Assembly: GCF_030250645.1 (NCBI RefSeq) | Contig: NZ_JASSVS010000001.1 | Span: 434,001 to 498,000 of the forward strand | Length of the DNA: 64,000 nucleotides | Source of the DNA: Marinobacter azerbaijanicus | GTDB lineage: Bacteria; Pseudomonadota; Gammaproteobacteria; Pseudomonadales; Oleiphilaceae | Reading direction: 5' to 3' | In this document: positions 8,708-19,912 of the stretch, piece by piece | Layout: each line of letters opens with the position of its first letter | Numbering within the stretch: the stretch's first letter is position 1 | Program-made: the position numbers and the translations under genes | Notes under the pieces: model-generated | Seen by the model: the letters and a program-made list of their open reading frames with translations, nothing else | What the model was told of the DNA's origin: nothing | The model's database searches: none

Positions 8708-10249
8708 TTATACTTTTACTTTGGACAGTTTCAGGTTGATCAGCGACAGGGCGCCCACCACCAGGAATATGGCTGTGGCGATAGCGGCCGCCAGGCCAAA
8801 GTTCTGTCCGGAATCCTGGAACGCAATGCGGTAGGTGTAGCTCACCAGCAGGTCTGTGGTGCCTGCAGGCGTACTGGCCCCGATTATATCGGGCGCACCA
8901 CCGGTCAGCAGGGCGATCAGGACGAAATTGTTGAAATTGAAAGCAAAACTTGCGATGAGCAGCGGCATCAGCGGCTTAATAATCAGGGGCAGTGTGACAT
9001 TGAACAGGTTGTTCACCGGCCCTGCCCCGTCCATGGCGGAAGCTTCGTAAAGGTCCCGTGGAATGGCCTGCAGCAGACCCATGGTAAGCAGCATCATGTA
9101 GGGGTAACCCAGCCAGGTATTCACAATCAGAATCATGGTCCGGGCCAGCGCCGGGTCACTGAACCAGTCCGGGCGTATCCCGAACAGACCCTCCAGCACC
9201 AGGTTGATCTCGCCGAAGTTCTGATTGAACAGGCCTTTGAACACCAGTATCGAGATAAAGGCAGGTACGGCATAGGGCAGAATCAGCATGGTGCGATAGA
9301 AGCCCTTGCCCCGGATCTGGTCCCACTGCAGCAGATTCGCCAGCAGCAGCCCCAGGGCCAGGGTGAACACCACCGTCGCCACAGCAAAAGACAACGTCCA
9401 GACAAAGATCTCGAAGAACGGTCCGCGAATGCTCGGATCGGATACCACCTTGAGGTAATTGTCCCAGCCAATATTCACCGTCCAGCCGGGCGATAGTGTT
9501 TCACCATCGGCACTGCGATAGAACCCGGTTTCGTGATCGGGAAAATAGGTCACATCGGTCTGGTTATTGGTAATACTGCCATTGTCATGAAGCGTGAACT
9601 GGTCCCGAATGGCGGCAAACGACCGCAGGCTTGCCATGCTCAGCTCACGTCCATCCTCGGTCAGCAGGTCAATGCCGCTCAGTTCCGAACGCAGCTGGAT
9701 TATGTCACGCATGGACAAGGGCTCGCCCGCTGGTTTCCGTGACGCAGGCAGAACCGGAACCTCAGCCTCGGAGCCATCCAGCTTCAGGGGCGGAGTGACC
9801 AGGTCCTGATGCTTTCCTTCAAGGTAGATCACATAACCTTCACCAGTGTCGTACAGGCCGTAGTTGTAGCGGATGGAGTCTGACTGATAGGTCCTATCCA
9901 GCAGGTTCTCCTGCACCTGCTCGAAGCTCAGCAGGTTACTGGCGCTGTAATTGGTGAAGCCAATGCCGACGGTGTACATCAGCGGGAATATGACAAACAG
10001 CCCCATGCCGGCGACAGCAGGAAAAATGTAGCGGTGGGCATACAGCTTCTTGTGAACAAAGACAAAAACTGCGGAAGCCGTCAACACCAGGAACAGCATC
10101 GCGAACACGATTTCCCGCTGGGCATAGAGTGCCAGTATCAGGTAGAGCGCCATCGCAACCAATGCGGCCAGGGCGCCCCATTTAAGAATCATTCGGATCA
10201 TTGGAGGTCTGCTTTCGGGTCCGTAGGAGGACAGGGATTCCGTTATCAT
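8708..10249 (-). CDS. malF: Maltose ABC transporter permease MalF
   Basis: 513 residues from ATG 10249 (E. coli MalF 514). The frame stays open to a TTG at 10318, which would add 23 residues. Family traits are three N-terminal helices, the large periplasmic P2 domain between helices 3 and 4 (about residues 95-270, including LDRTYQSD and LTNNQ-like blocks), and the C-terminal permease core with the EAA loop ([24 protein letters not shown]). The protein matches E. coli MalF along its whole length. It pairs with MalG, binds MalE through P2 and couples to MalK. It lies 117 bases after malE; the ribosome site before 10249 is weak, so translation may depend on malE expression. Confidence 0.95.
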   Translation of the reverse strand: MITESLSSYGPESRPPMIRMILKWGALAALVAMALYLILALYAQREIVFAMLFLVLTASAVFVFVHKKLYAHRYIFPAVAGMGLFVIFPLMYTVGIGFTNYSASNLLSFEQVQENLLDRTYQSDSIRYNYGLYDTGEGYVIYLEGKHQDLVTPPLKLDGSEAEVPVLPASRKPAGEPLSMRDIIQLRSELSGIDLLTEDGRELSMASLRSFAAIRDQFTLHDNGSITNNQTDVTYFPDHETGFYRSADGETLSPGWTVNIGWDNYLKVVSDPSIRGPFFEIFVWTLSFAVATVVFTLALGLLLANLLQWDQIRGKGFYRTMLILPYAVPAFISILVFKGLFNQNFGEINLVLEGLFGIRPDWFSDPALARTMILIVNTWLGYPYMMLLTMGLLQAIPRDLYEASAMDGAGPVNNLFNVTLPLIIKPLMPLLIASFAFNFNNFVLIALLTGGAPDIIGASTPAGTTDLLVSYTYRIAFQDSGQNFGLAAAIATAIFLVVGALSLINLKLSKVKV

Positions 10250-10366
10250 TGTAGTCAGCCCGTTTAAAGCCGCCGCCGCAACCGGCAACGGCAGAGTTAC
10301 AACAACAGGTCGGCGCAACGGGAAACTCCGCCAGCCGGTTAGCTGACGGCATTTCCGGTTCCGGCA

Positions 10367-11566
10367 TTATCTGGTAATGCGCTGCGCCGCGGAGTTCAGG
10401 GCATCCTCAACCGATTGTCTTCCAGAAGTGATGTTCTGCAGGGCCGGCCCCATCGATGACCAGAAAGCACCCATGGCGGGCACACTCGGCATCGGCTCAC
10501 CCAACTCAGCATTTTCAAAAGTTGCTGCAATGTTGGGGTCGGACGACAACTCATCCATGAACTCTTTGTTGGCGACGGCACCCAGGGGTACGTCATTGTT
10601 CACCATTTTCAGCCCTTTGACCGACAGGGCGTAGTTTTCCAGGAACTCAACGGCCAGATCCTTGTTCGGGCTTGCGGAATTCAGGGTGGCAGCCATAACG
10701 CCGACCATCGGTTTGCTGGGCTCGCCATCAACCGTGGGCAAGGTGGCAACGCCGAAATCAATATCACTCTTCTTCAGGTTGCCCCAGGCCCAGGGGCCAT
10801 TAATCATCATGGCCACTTCGCCCTTGTTGAAGCCGGATTCCATGGCGCTGTAGTCTGCACCACGGGGCATCACCTCTTCTTCAATCAGGGTTGCCAGCAT
10901 GTTGGCGCCTTTCATGGCACCTTCATTGTTCACGCCGGTATCCGTTACGTCGTAGCTCCCGTCCTCGTTCTGGGCAAAGATATAGCCACCCGCTGCAGCA
11001 AGCATTGGCCAGGTGAAATAGGTATTGTTGTAGTCCCACAGAATGGCGCGCTTGCCATCTTTCGCCAGCTCCGCATGGATGGCGGGAATCTCTTCAAAGG
11101 TCTTTGGCGGCTCGGGCAACAGATCCTTGTTGTAGATCAGGCCGATAGACTCGACAGCCATGGGATAGCCATACATCTTGCCGTCGACGGTCACAGCATC
11201 CCAGGTAAAATCGAAATTGGCATCAACCACCTTCTGCGATGGCTTGATTTCGGAGATTATGCCGCTCTGGGCCCATTCGCCAAAACGGTCGTGAGCCCAG
11301 ATAAAGATATCAGGGCCATTGCCGGTGGCGGCAGATTGCTGAAACTTGTCGGTCGCGCTATCCGGGTGGGCCACTTCAACCGGGATGCCGGTTTCCTCGG
11401 TAAACCAGTCTCCCACTTCCTGCAGACCATCATAGCCCTTATCACCGTTGATCCAGACCAGGAGCTTTCCCTCCTCGATCTCGGCGTGGGCAGGTGCTGA
11501 CAGTCCAAAAGATGCTGCAACAATGGAGGCAGCGAGGGTGCTATGGATAAAAGTTCGACGATTCAT
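10367..11566 (-). CDS. malE: Periplasmic maltose/maltodextrin-binding protein MalE
   Basis: 399 residues with a clear signal peptide ([19 protein letters not shown], cleavage near AHA-EIEEG, residue 28). The mature part starts with [17 protein letters not shown], the strand-helix start of MalE, and continues with [17 protein letters not shown] and [18 protein letters not shown], all matching E. coli MalE (396 residues). It captures maltose and maltodextrins and delivers them to MalFGK. First gene of the malEFG operon; its promoter region is shared with the divergent MalS-like amylase gene and holds MalT-like sites. The twin arginine near residue 3-4 looks incidental, as the motif after it is not Tat-like. 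Confidence 0.95.
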   Translation of the reverse strand: MNRRTFIHSTLAASIVAASFGLSAPAHAEIEEGKLLVWINGDKGYDGLQEVGDWFTEETGIPVEVAHPDSATDKFQQSAATGNGPDIFIWAHDRFGEWAQSGIISEIKPSQKVVDANFDFTWDAVTVDGKMYGYPMAVESIGLIYNKDLLPEPPKTFEEIPAIHAELAKDGKRAILWDYNNTYFTWPMLAAAGGYIFAQNEDGSYDVTDTGVNNEGAMKGANMLATLIEEEVMPRGADYSAMESGFNKGEVAMMINGPWAWGNLKKSDIDFGVATLPTVDGEPSKPMVGVMAATLNSASPNKDLAVEFLENYALSVKGLKMVNNDVPLGAVANKEFMDELSSDPNIAATFENAELGEPMPSVPAMGAFWSSMGPALQNITSGRQSVEDALNSAAQRITR

Positions 11567-11719
11567 CAGGTGATTCCTCTACTTGTTCTTGCCTTATTCT
11601 TGTTGTCCGTCCTGACACGAGGTTGGCCGGGCGGGCTTAACGCAAATCTTTCTATTGCGAGTAACCGAACTGTGTTGCAATTTGCCGTTGCTGGCATCAG
11701 CCCTGATTTCATTCCCTGA

Positions 11720-11749
11720 GGCGTAGAATGGGGGAGTAGGCAGGCGTAG
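11720..11749 (+). promoter_or_regulatory. MalT-like operator between malE and the amylase lipoprotein gene
   Basis: GGCGTAG occurs at 11720-11726 and again at 11743-11749, 23 bp apart, with GGGGGAGTAGG (11730-11740) between. The spacing equals that of the pair upstream of the alpha-glucosidase. GGGGAGTAGG matches nine of ten bases of the E. coli MalT box but breaks its GGA(T/G)GA core, so this is a weaker case. It lies in the 262-bp divergent promoter region, where no other clear signal was read. Confidence 0.4.
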
Positions 11750-11828
11750 TGAATTCCGTCTACCACCCACCGTCCGGGTCTGGTTTGATTGCGGTACGAC
11801 AACAATAAATGGAACCGGAGCCCATTGC

Positions 11829-13655
11829 ATGAATCCATACCAGAAAAAGTTCAGGTTAACCGCCAGCCTTGTGACGTGCCTCTCGCTTGTGGGCTGCGCC
11901 AACAGCCAGTTCGAGACATCCGCCCCACCCCCTGGCAACCCGGCTGCCTCAACCAGCGACGGCTTCTGTACGGCTACCCAGTCTGCAATAACAGTAAACG
12001 TGGGAGATACGTTTGCAGAGGATGAATGGGTACGGGATTTCTACAGCGGCGAAAAGGCCCGGGTGGCAAACGGCAAAGTCACACTATCCCCCGCCCCGGA
12101 AGCCGATGGCCTGTTATTGCTTGAGGCCGCGGATGCACCACGGCAAAACTTCAACTGGGCCGGCGCCACAGTCTATTTTGCCGTCACCGACCGCTTCGCC
12201 AACGGCCGCACCGACAACGACCAGAGCTATGGCCGCCAACCTGACGGCAAGGACGAGATAGGCACCTTCCACGGAGGCGACTTCGCCGGCCTGACGGAAA
12301 AACTGGACTACCTGGAAGAACTGGGGGTCAATGCGATCTGGATAACTCCGCCCTTCGAGCAGATCCACGGTTGGGTTGGTGGCGGCGATCGGGGCGATTT
12401 CCAGCATTATGCTTACCATGGCTACTACGCGCAGGACTTCACCCGGCCCGACGCCAATTTCGGTACCCGCAACGAATTCCGTACTCTGGTAGAAGAAGCC
12501 CACGCCCGCGACATTCGCGTGGTAATGGATGTTGTTATGAACCACCCGGGCTACGCCACACTCCAGGATATGCAGACCTTCGGCTTCGGTGGCCTGCGGG
12601 ACGGCTTCGAGAAACACCTGCCGGAGCGGTGGGGCAGCTGGCAACCGGAATCCTGGGAGGACTTCCACGCCTACCATGCACTGATCGATTACGATCACCC
12701 GGACTGGGTCAACTGGTGGGGCAAGGACTGGGTTCGCGCCGGCATCGGCGACTACGACACACCGCCCAATGCCTCCATTGACCCGGTACGGGGATCGCTG
12801 GCTTTCCTGCCGGACTTCAAGACCGGATCCGACAAGGTGGTCGACCTGCCAGCGTTCCTCCGGAACAAGGAAAACACCCTCGCCGAGCAGCTTGATAATG
12901 CCACTGTTCGGGATTACCTGATTACCTGGCTGACGGACTGGGTGCGTGAATTCGGTGTCGACGGTTTCCGGGTGGATACCGCCAAACACGTTGAACCGGA
13001 GGCCTGGCAGGCGCTGAAAACAGAAGCCCAGAAAGCTCTGGAGAGCTATCGCAGCAATAACCCGGGGCAACCGCTGCCGGCGGAAGACTTCTGGATGGTG
13101 GCAGAGGTCTTTCCCCACACCGTCAGCCACAGCAGTTACTTTGATGCCGGCTTTGATGCCGTCATCAATTTTGACCTTCAGGAAGAGGCCCGCGCCGGTG
13201 CCTCGTGCCTTCCGGCGATGGAACCCATCTATCGCGATTATGCAGAAAAGATGGGCGGCGAAAAACCCTTCAATGTGATGAGCTACATCTCATCCCACGA
13301 CACCCAGTTGTTCAGTCGTATTGTCGATAACAATCCGGCCATGCAAAAGCGAGTGGCCAGCGCCCTGCTGTTTACACCGGGCACAAGCCAGATCTTCTAC
13401 GGCGACGAGAGTGGGCGCAGGTTCGGACCCACCGGTTCAGATGGTCATCAGGGCACCCGTTCCGATATGAACTGGACTGATATTGAGAGTGGTGAGGCGG
13501 AACCGGTAGTGTCTCACTGGAGGAAGCTCGGGCAGTTCCGGGCTCGCCACCCTGCCATTGGCGCGGGCGAGCACAGACGCCTAAGCGCCGATCCCTACGT
13601 TTTCTCAAGAATCCACGGCAACGACCGCGTTGTCATCGCCTTCGGCAAGGAGTAA
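11829..13655 (+). CDS. MalS-like alpha-amylase lipoprotein (GH13)
   Basis: 608 residues. A lipoprotein signal ends in LVGC (Cys23, followed by Ala, so outer-membrane sorting is expected). After a 90-residue N-terminal region comes the GH13 barrel: FAVTDRFANG, then Asp383 (GFRVDTAKHV), Glu426 (MVAEVFP) and Asp491 (SSHDTQ) as the catalytic triad. The large insert with WGSWQPESWEDFHAYH and the order of blocks resemble E. coli MalS (676 residues, periplasmic), but MalS is soluble and this is lipid-anchored. It should cut maltodextrins in the periplasm or at the cell surface to sizes that MalEFGK can import. Divergent from malE; the next gene begins two bases after its stop. Confidence 0.9.
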   Translation: MNPYQKKFRLTASLVTCLSLVGCANSQFETSAPPPGNPAASTSDGFCTATQSAITVNVGDTFAEDEWVRDFYSGEKARVANGKVTLSPAPEADGLLLLEAADAPRQNFNWAGATVYFAVTDRFANGRTDNDQSYGRQPDGKDEIGTFHGGDFAGLTEKLDYLEELGVNAIWITPPFEQIHGWVGGGDRGDFQHYAYHGYYAQDFTRPDANFGTRNEFRTLVEEAHARDIRVVMDVVMNHPGYATLQDMQTFGFGGLRDGFEKHLPERWGSWQPESWEDFHAYHALIDYDHPDWVNWWGKDWVRAGIGDYDTPPNASIDPVRGSLAFLPDFKTGSDKVVDLPAFLRNKENTLAEQLDNATVRDYLITWLTDWVREFGVDGFRVDTAKHVEPEAWQALKTEAQKALESYRSNNPGQPLPAEDFWMVAEVFPHTVSHSSYFDAGFDAVINFDLQEEARAGASCLPAMEPIYRDYAEKMGGEKPFNVMSYISSHDTQLFSRIVDNNPAMQKRVASALLFTPGTSQIFYGDESGRRFGPTGSDGHQGTRSDMNWTDIESGEAEPVVSHWRKLGQFRARHPAIGAGEHRRLSADPYVFSRIHGNDRVVIAFGKE

Positions 13656-13657
13656 TC

Positions 13658-14545
13658 ATGCAAACCAGCGATACTGGCGGATTTACATTGGATACCCCCC
13701 TGATACTGGGGATGATGCGACTCCACGATCATCCCCAACTGACCCGAACGGCAAGGCTTGCTGACTGGATTGCTGAGCGGCTGGATGAAGGGCTGAATGT
13801 ATTTGACCACGCAGACATTTACGGAGCTGGAGAGTGTGAGCAACTATTCGGGGCCGCACTGAGAGCTTCTCCGGCGCTGGCCGGGCGAGTCCGGGTCATC
13901 ACCAAGGCGGGCATTGTTCCGGCTGACCAGGATTGCTCGACATGGCGGGTAAAGCATTACCGGGCCGAAGCCGGTTATCTGCAGAATGCCATAGACAAAG
14001 CCCTCGATTCACTGGCGGTGGAGCAGATTGATACCTTCCTGATCCACCGACCGGACCCCCTGATGCAGGCTGAGGATGTGGTAAGGATTCTGGAAGCATC
14101 GGTATCCGCAGGCAAGGTACGCCAGATCGGCGTATCCAACTTCCTGCCAGAACAGTGGCGATGGCTGGCGCGAAACACCGCGCTTCCACTGGCGTGCAAC
14201 CAGAGCCAGTTGTCGCTCGCCCATACCGACCCACTATTTGATGGCACTCTGGAGGCACACCTTGGTGACGGGATACGCTGGCTTGCATGGTCTCCATTAG
14301 GTGGGGGCGGCCTCACCAGCCACATTCCCGCAGACCTGCGGAACCAGGCCAGTGAGGAAACCGGGCTGGATGACACAGCGCTGGCCATCGCCTGGCTCCA
14401 CCAGATACCGGGAGCGCCGGTACCGGTACTCGGCTCCTTGAACCGGCACCGTATTCATTCAGCGCTTCAGGGCGTCCGCAGCCAGCTACCCCGCCCGCTC
14501 TGGTACCGCCTCCTGGAGTCTGTTCGCAAGAGTGCTGTCGCATGA
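13658..14545 (+). CDS. Aldo/keto reductase
   Basis: 295 residues with the family catalytic set: Asp50 and Tyr55 (FDHADIYG), Lys83 (VITKAG), His130 (FLIHRPDP). Further AKR traits are IGVSNF near 152 and the C-terminal NADPH-binding segment. It resembles the YdhF group. The start lies two bases after the amylase stop and its ribosome site (AAGGAG) is inside that gene, so the two are translationally coupled. An NADPH-linked oxidoreductase beside a dextrin locus might act on a sugar carbonyl, but the substrate is unknown. Confidence 0.88.
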   Translation: MQTSDTGGFTLDTPLILGMMRLHDHPQLTRTARLADWIAERLDEGLNVFDHADIYGAGECEQLFGAALRASPALAGRVRVITKAGIVPADQDCSTWRVKHYRAEAGYLQNAIDKALDSLAVEQIDTFLIHRPDPLMQAEDVVRILEASVSAGKVRQIGVSNFLPEQWRWLARNTALPLACNQSQLSLAHTDPLFDGTLEAHLGDGIRWLAWSPLGGGGLTSHIPADLRNQASEETGLDDTALAIAWLHQIPGAPVPVLGSLNRHRIHSALQGVRSQLPRPLWYRLLESVRKSAVA

Positions 14546-14710
14546 ATCACAGTAGTATTGCGACAGCCATCAACGTCTGACAAATCGTTACACAACCTTC
14601 CACCTTAGTACGATTGTTACCCTTGTAGGCACCCGCGACACTGATACGCTTCACAACAACAATATCAGGGCCCGCATTTCCGGCCCGGCGCGACCATGGA
14701 GGCCTTGCCA

Positions 14711-15961
14711 ATGCTCTGCAAGAAGCTGTTCATCTCTCTCTTACTGACCCTGCTGGTAACAACTACCGCTGCGGCGGAAGCTCTCAGGATCGGTCTCAAC
14801 TACCCCCAGACCGGGCGTTACAAGGACCAGGGGCTGCAACAGCGCCTTGGTGCGTTTCTGGCGGTTGATGAAATCAACAAAGCAGGCGGCATCATGGGTC
14901 GCGACGTCGAGCTGGTGATCCGAAATACCTCAGGCGAGCCTGACAAGGGCGCAAAGAACACCGCCGAACTGATCGACCGCGAGGGTGTACAAATGGTGTT
15001 CGGCGGTGTTTCCAGTGCCGTTGCCATATCATCAGGAAGGGCGGCAAGGGACAGAGACAGGATCTACTTCGGGACCCTGACCTACTCCAATGCCACCACC
15101 GGAGCCGCGGGCCACACCCACATGTTCCGGGAACCCTACAATGCCTGGATGACCGCCAAGGCACTCAGTCAGTACCTCAATGCCCAGCATGCCAATGACG
15201 AGTACTTCTACATCACCGCGGATTACACCTGGGGCTGGTCGGTGGAAGAGTCTGTCAGGAAGTTCACCAACACAGACGACACCGATGCCCACCAGGGGGT
15301 AAAAACCCCCTTCCCCCGTGCCCTGATCACCGATTTCCGCAAAGCCCTTGAAGAGGCGGAAAAGAGCGGCGCAAAAGTGCTGATGATGGTCCTCTTCGGG
15401 GACGACATGGTGCGGGCACTGAACGTAGCCTATGAGATGGGACTGACCGAGCAAATGCAGGTAGTGGTTCCCAACCTCACACTGGGGATGGCCCGTCAGG
15501 TGGGTCCCACCATTATGGAAGGGGTCATCGGTGGCTCCCCCTGGGTATGGAGTGTGCCCTACGAATACGACTACCCCAGGGGCAAAGCGTTCGTGGAGGC
15601 CTTCTCCAGCCGCTATGAGATGCGGCCCTCTACTGCAGCGGCTTCGGCCTACAGCATTGTCTATCAGTACAAGGACGCTGTTGAGCGCGCGGGCACCACC
15701 AATACCAGCCAGATCATCCGGGCCCTGGAGGGCCACCGGTACACCTTCCTGAAAGACGAACAGTACTGGCGGGAGTTTGACCACCAGAACGTTCAGACTG
15801 TGTATGTGGTACGGGTGAAACCGCGGAACGAGATCATGGCGGATGAATACTCCAGTGACTATTTCGAGATCATCGATTCCATGCCGGGCGACGAAGCCGC
15901 CCAGACCCGGGAGGAATGGGAGGCCCGCCGCAGGGAAGCAGGCCAACCAACGTCTCTTTAG
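14711..15961 (+). CDS. Orphan solute-binding protein (Peripla_BP_6, branched-chain amino acid/urea-like)
   Basis: 416 residues. Start ATG 14711 is chosen because GGAGG lies 8 bases upstream, inside an alternative start at 14696, and a proper signal peptide begins there (MLCKKLFISLLLTLLVTTTA, cleavage near AAA-EALRIG). The mature part has the type I periplasmic fold of LivJ/UrtA proteins (RIGLNYPQTGRYKDQG, AVDEINKAGGIMGRDVEL). No permease or ATPase gene is near, so it either serves a distant transporter or feeds a sensor. The stop lies one base before the end of the convergent gapN gene. Family firm, ligand unknown. Confidence 0.85.
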   Translation: MLCKKLFISLLLTLLVTTTAAAEALRIGLNYPQTGRYKDQGLQQRLGAFLAVDEINKAGGIMGRDVELVIRNTSGEPDKGAKNTAELIDREGVQMVFGGVSSAVAISSGRAARDRDRIYFGTLTYSNATTGAAGHTHMFREPYNAWMTAKALSQYLNAQHANDEYFYITADYTWGWSVEESVRKFTNTDDTDAHQGVKTPFPRALITDFRKALEEAEKSGAKVLMMVLFGDDMVRALNVAYEMGLTEQMQVVVPNLTLGMARQVGPTIMEGVIGGSPWVWSVPYEYDYPRGKAFVEAFSSRYEMRPSTAAASAYSIVYQYKDAVERAGTTNTSQIIRALEGHRYTFLKDEQYWREFDHQNVQTVYVVRVKPRNEIMADEYSSDYFEIIDSMPGDEAAQTREEWEARRREAGQPTSL

Positions 15962-15962
15962 G

Positions 15963-17585
15963 TCAGAGGATGTAGTCGGTGGTCAGGAACCCTGAGTGCC
16001 GGCTCTTCACAATATCGTTGATCAGTTCCTTGTTGCGCTCCGTCGCTTTGGTGGCAACCGTGGTACGGATGGAGAACACCCTCAGGGCATCGGTCACCGA
16101 CAGGGTGCCCTCGGCCGAATCCTTGCGCCCATTGAACGGGAGCGTGTCCGGGCCGCGCTGGCACTGGGCATTGAGATTGATCCTGCCTACCTGGTTGGCA
16201 AGCACATCCACCAGGTGGGCGACCTGCTCCGGATCGGATCCGAAAATGCTCAGCTGCTGGCCAAAATCAGACTGCCGGACATGGTCAATCACCTCACTGA
16301 TATCGGAATAGCGCACCACCGGTATTACCGGCCCGAACTGCTCTTCCCGGTATACCCTCATGGCGGCGCTTACCGGATACAGCACAGCAGGGTGAAAATA
16401 GGTGCCATGCACTTCGCCACCGTTACGATTGCAGATCCTCGCCCCACCTGCGACGGCATCGTCCACCAGACTGCTGAGATACAGGGTTTTGCCCGGCTCC
16501 GGGAGCGGTGTCAGCTTGACGTCGGGGTCCCATGGCATACCTGACGCCAGCTCATCCACGGCAACCGCAAGCTTCTCCACGAAAGTATCCGCCACGCTCT
16601 CGTGAACAAACAGCAGCTTGAGGGCGGTACAGCGCTGGCCATTAAAGGACAGGGCGCCGGTGACACATTCATGGACGGCCGCGTCCAGTTCGGCGTCCGG
16701 CATCACGATACCCGGATTGTTGGCATCCAGCCCCAGTACGGCTTTCAGGCGATGGGGTTTGGGGTGCATCTGCTTGAGGGCGGAGGCGCCTCGGTGAGTG
16801 CCGATAAAGGCAAACATATCGACCTTCCCGCTTTCCATCAGCGGCCCGACGGTGTCCCGGCCGCGGCCGAAGATGATGTTGATCACCCCCGGAGGAAAGC
16901 TCTCCTGGAAGGCTTTCAACAGGGGGCCTATCAATAACACGCCGTATTTGGCCGGCTTGAACACCACGGTATTACCCATGATCAGTGCGGGAATCAGTGT
17001 GGTGAAGGTTTCATTAAGGGGATAGTTGAAAGGCCCCATGCATAGCGCCACGCCCACCGGCAGACGACGAATCTGGGCCACGACACCCCCCACCAGCTCA
17101 AACCTGTTGGAGCGGCGTTCCAGTTCCTTCAGTTCATGAATGGTGTGGGCAATGTAATCACAGGTACGGTCAAACTCTTTGCAGGAATCGTTGTAGCTCT
17201 TGCCAATCTCCCACATCAAAAGCTCAACCACTGCTTCACGCTGCTCACGCATGGCGACCAGAAAAGATTCCACATGGCCGATCCGCTCTTCCACCGACAA
17301 CCGTGGCCAGTAACCACTGCCCTGCCCATAGGCTTCCACCGCCGCATCCAGCGCAGCCAACGCATGATGCCTGTTCATCAACGGCGTTCGGCCTATCACC
17401 AGCGCCTCGGGCCGGCCATCATCACCACGCAGGCATATCGGGCTGACCACATCGGCGTACTCACCCTGCCAGGGTTTCATCAATCCCGACACCAGGTAGT
17501 GATCAAGGGTCACCCCCTTCCCTGGCCGGAATCTGTCCGGAATATCTTCGATAACCGGGAAAAAATCACGCATTCGTGCTGCCAT
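15963..17585 (-). CDS. gapN: NADP-dependent glyceraldehyde-3-phosphate dehydrogenase, GapN-like aldehyde dehydrogenase
   Basis: 540 residues from ATG 17585; a TTG at 17591 is better spaced from the upstream GGAGGAG and is an alternative. Aldehyde dehydrogenase fold with the nucleophile Cys319 (FNGQRCTALK) and the N-terminal extension typical of the bacterial GapN-like group. It would oxidise glyceraldehyde-3-phosphate irreversibly to 3-phosphoglycerate, making NADPH and bypassing Gap and Pgk. The residue 34 before the Cys, Glu (of ELGG) in most aldehyde dehydrogenases, is Gly here (LGLDANN) with Asp two places on. Last gene of eno-tpiA-gapN; 22 bases separate it from tpiA. Substrate inferred from family likeness and neighbours. 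Confidence 0.8.
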   Translation of the reverse strand: MAARMRDFFPVIEDIPDRFRPGKGVTLDHYLVSGLMKPWQGEYADVVSPICLRGDDGRPEALVIGRTPLMNRHHALAALDAAVEAYGQGSGYWPRLSVEERIGHVESFLVAMREQREAVVELLMWEIGKSYNDSCKEFDRTCDYIAHTIHELKELERRSNRFELVGGVVAQIRRLPVGVALCMGPFNYPLNETFTTLIPALIMGNTVVFKPAKYGVLLIGPLLKAFQESFPPGVINIIFGRGRDTVGPLMESGKVDMFAFIGTHRGASALKQMHPKPHRLKAVLGLDANNPGIVMPDAELDAAVHECVTGALSFNGQRCTALKLLFVHESVADTFVEKLAVAVDELASGMPWDPDVKLTPLPEPGKTLYLSSLVDDAVAGGARICNRNGGEVHGTYFHPAVLYPVSAAMRVYREEQFGPVIPVVRYSDISEVIDHVRQSDFGQQLSIFGSDPEQVAHLVDVLANQVGRINLNAQCQRGPDTLPFNGRKDSAEGTLSVTDALRVFSIRTTVATKATERNKELINDIVKSRHSGFLTTDYIL

Positions 17586-17607
17586 ATCCAAAAGCAAACT
17601 CCTCCAA

Positions 17608-18405
17608 TTAGTCCAGTGCGTCGCATTCGCTGTCGGGTTCCGCCAGGGTGTCTGCCAGTGCAGTCCCAATGTCGGAAAATTCGTCGGCCTGCAGAGAAGC
17701 ATCGCCGATCAGACCACCGTCCACTTCAGGAGACTGGAAGAGTTCCGCTGCATTACCTGCCTTGACACTACCGCCATATACGATACGTATGGCCTCGCCC
17801 ATACCCGGGTAATGGCTTTCCAGGAACTGGCGGAGAGCACGGTGCGTGTCCGAGACCTGCTCCGGGGTTGCCGTCCGTCCTGTACCAATAGCCCAGACCG
17901 GCTCATAGGCAATGATGCTGCCCTCAAGGCCCGTTACTCCGGTTTCGTCGATGACTGCCTGTACCTGGCTCTCAATCGCCGCCATCGCCTGTCCTTGCTC
18001 CCGTTCTTCGAGGGTTTCGCCCACACACAGAACCGGAGTCATTCCAGCAGAGCGAACCTGCCTGAAACGGGCGGCGACGTCGGCGTTGGATTCGTGGTAA
18101 AGCGATCGGCGCTCCGAATGACCCACAAGAACATAGCGGCAACCCATTTCCTGAAGCATGGTTGCACTTACCTCACCGGTGTGGGCGCCGGAAGTGGCAG
18201 AGCTGGCATTCTGGGCACCAAGCGCAATGCCGGTGTACCCCAACAGATCCCTGACCTGAAAGAGATAGGGAAATGGCGGGCAAATGGCCAGATCAACGGC
18301 TTTCCTGAAAGGTCTGAGCTTCGCCAGCATGCGCACCAGCAATGCCTGGTTGGCATGCAGACTGCCGTTCATTTTCCAGTTCGCGATCAGAATGGGTTTT
18401 CTCAT
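17608..18405 (-). CDS. tpiA: Triosephosphate isomerase
   Basis: 265 residues, complete TIM barrel with catalytic Lys11 (ANWKMNG), His96 (VGHSERR) and Glu168 (AYEPVWAIGTG), plus the phosphate loop YGGSVKAGNA. It interconverts dihydroxyacetone phosphate and glyceraldehyde-3-phosphate in the cytoplasm. Slightly longer than E. coli TpiA (255), mostly by a C-terminal acidic tail. It sits between eno (33 bases upstream) and gapN. In relatives a housekeeping tpiA usually stands near secG and nusA, so this may be a second copy devoted to glycerol-derived DHAP; that is inference. Confidence 0.95.
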   Translation of the reverse strand: MRKPILIANWKMNGSLHANQALLVRMLAKLRPFRKAVDLAICPPFPYLFQVRDLLGYTGIALGAQNASSATSGAHTGEVSATMLQEMGCRYVLVGHSERRSLYHESNADVAARFRQVRSAGMTPVLCVGETLEEREQGQAMAAIESQVQAVIDETGVTGLEGSIIAYEPVWAIGTGRTATPEQVSDTHRALRQFLESHYPGMGEAIRIVYGGSVKAGNAAELFQSPEVDGGLIGDASLQADEFSDIGTALADTLAEPDSECDALD

Positions 18406-18438
18406 GGTCTGCCTCCTGTCATTCCGTACATTGCTGGC

Positions 18439-19835
<1,397 letters not shown>

Positions 19836-19912
19836 AACAAGCGAAAAAGAACAATTATTCAATATGATTTTGTTATATCGAAAATCGGGATATGAATTTC
19901 CGGGCGGAACTG

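Noticed and set aside
8504..9496. Long open frame (330 codons) on + across malG and malF
   Set aside because: It mirrors well-conserved malF/malG on the other strand, is rich in Gln, His and Arg as antisense frames of GC-rich genes are, and has no ribosome site or family likeness.
12114..13130. Open frame of 338 codons on - opposite the MalS-like amylase
   Set aside because: Low-complexity Val/Gly-rich product, antisense to an intact GH13 gene with full catalytic triad.
13653..13660. Frameshift joining the amylase and the reductase into one protein
   Set aside because: Both proteins are complete, the reductase has its own AAGGAG site, and the two-base spacing is normal coupling.
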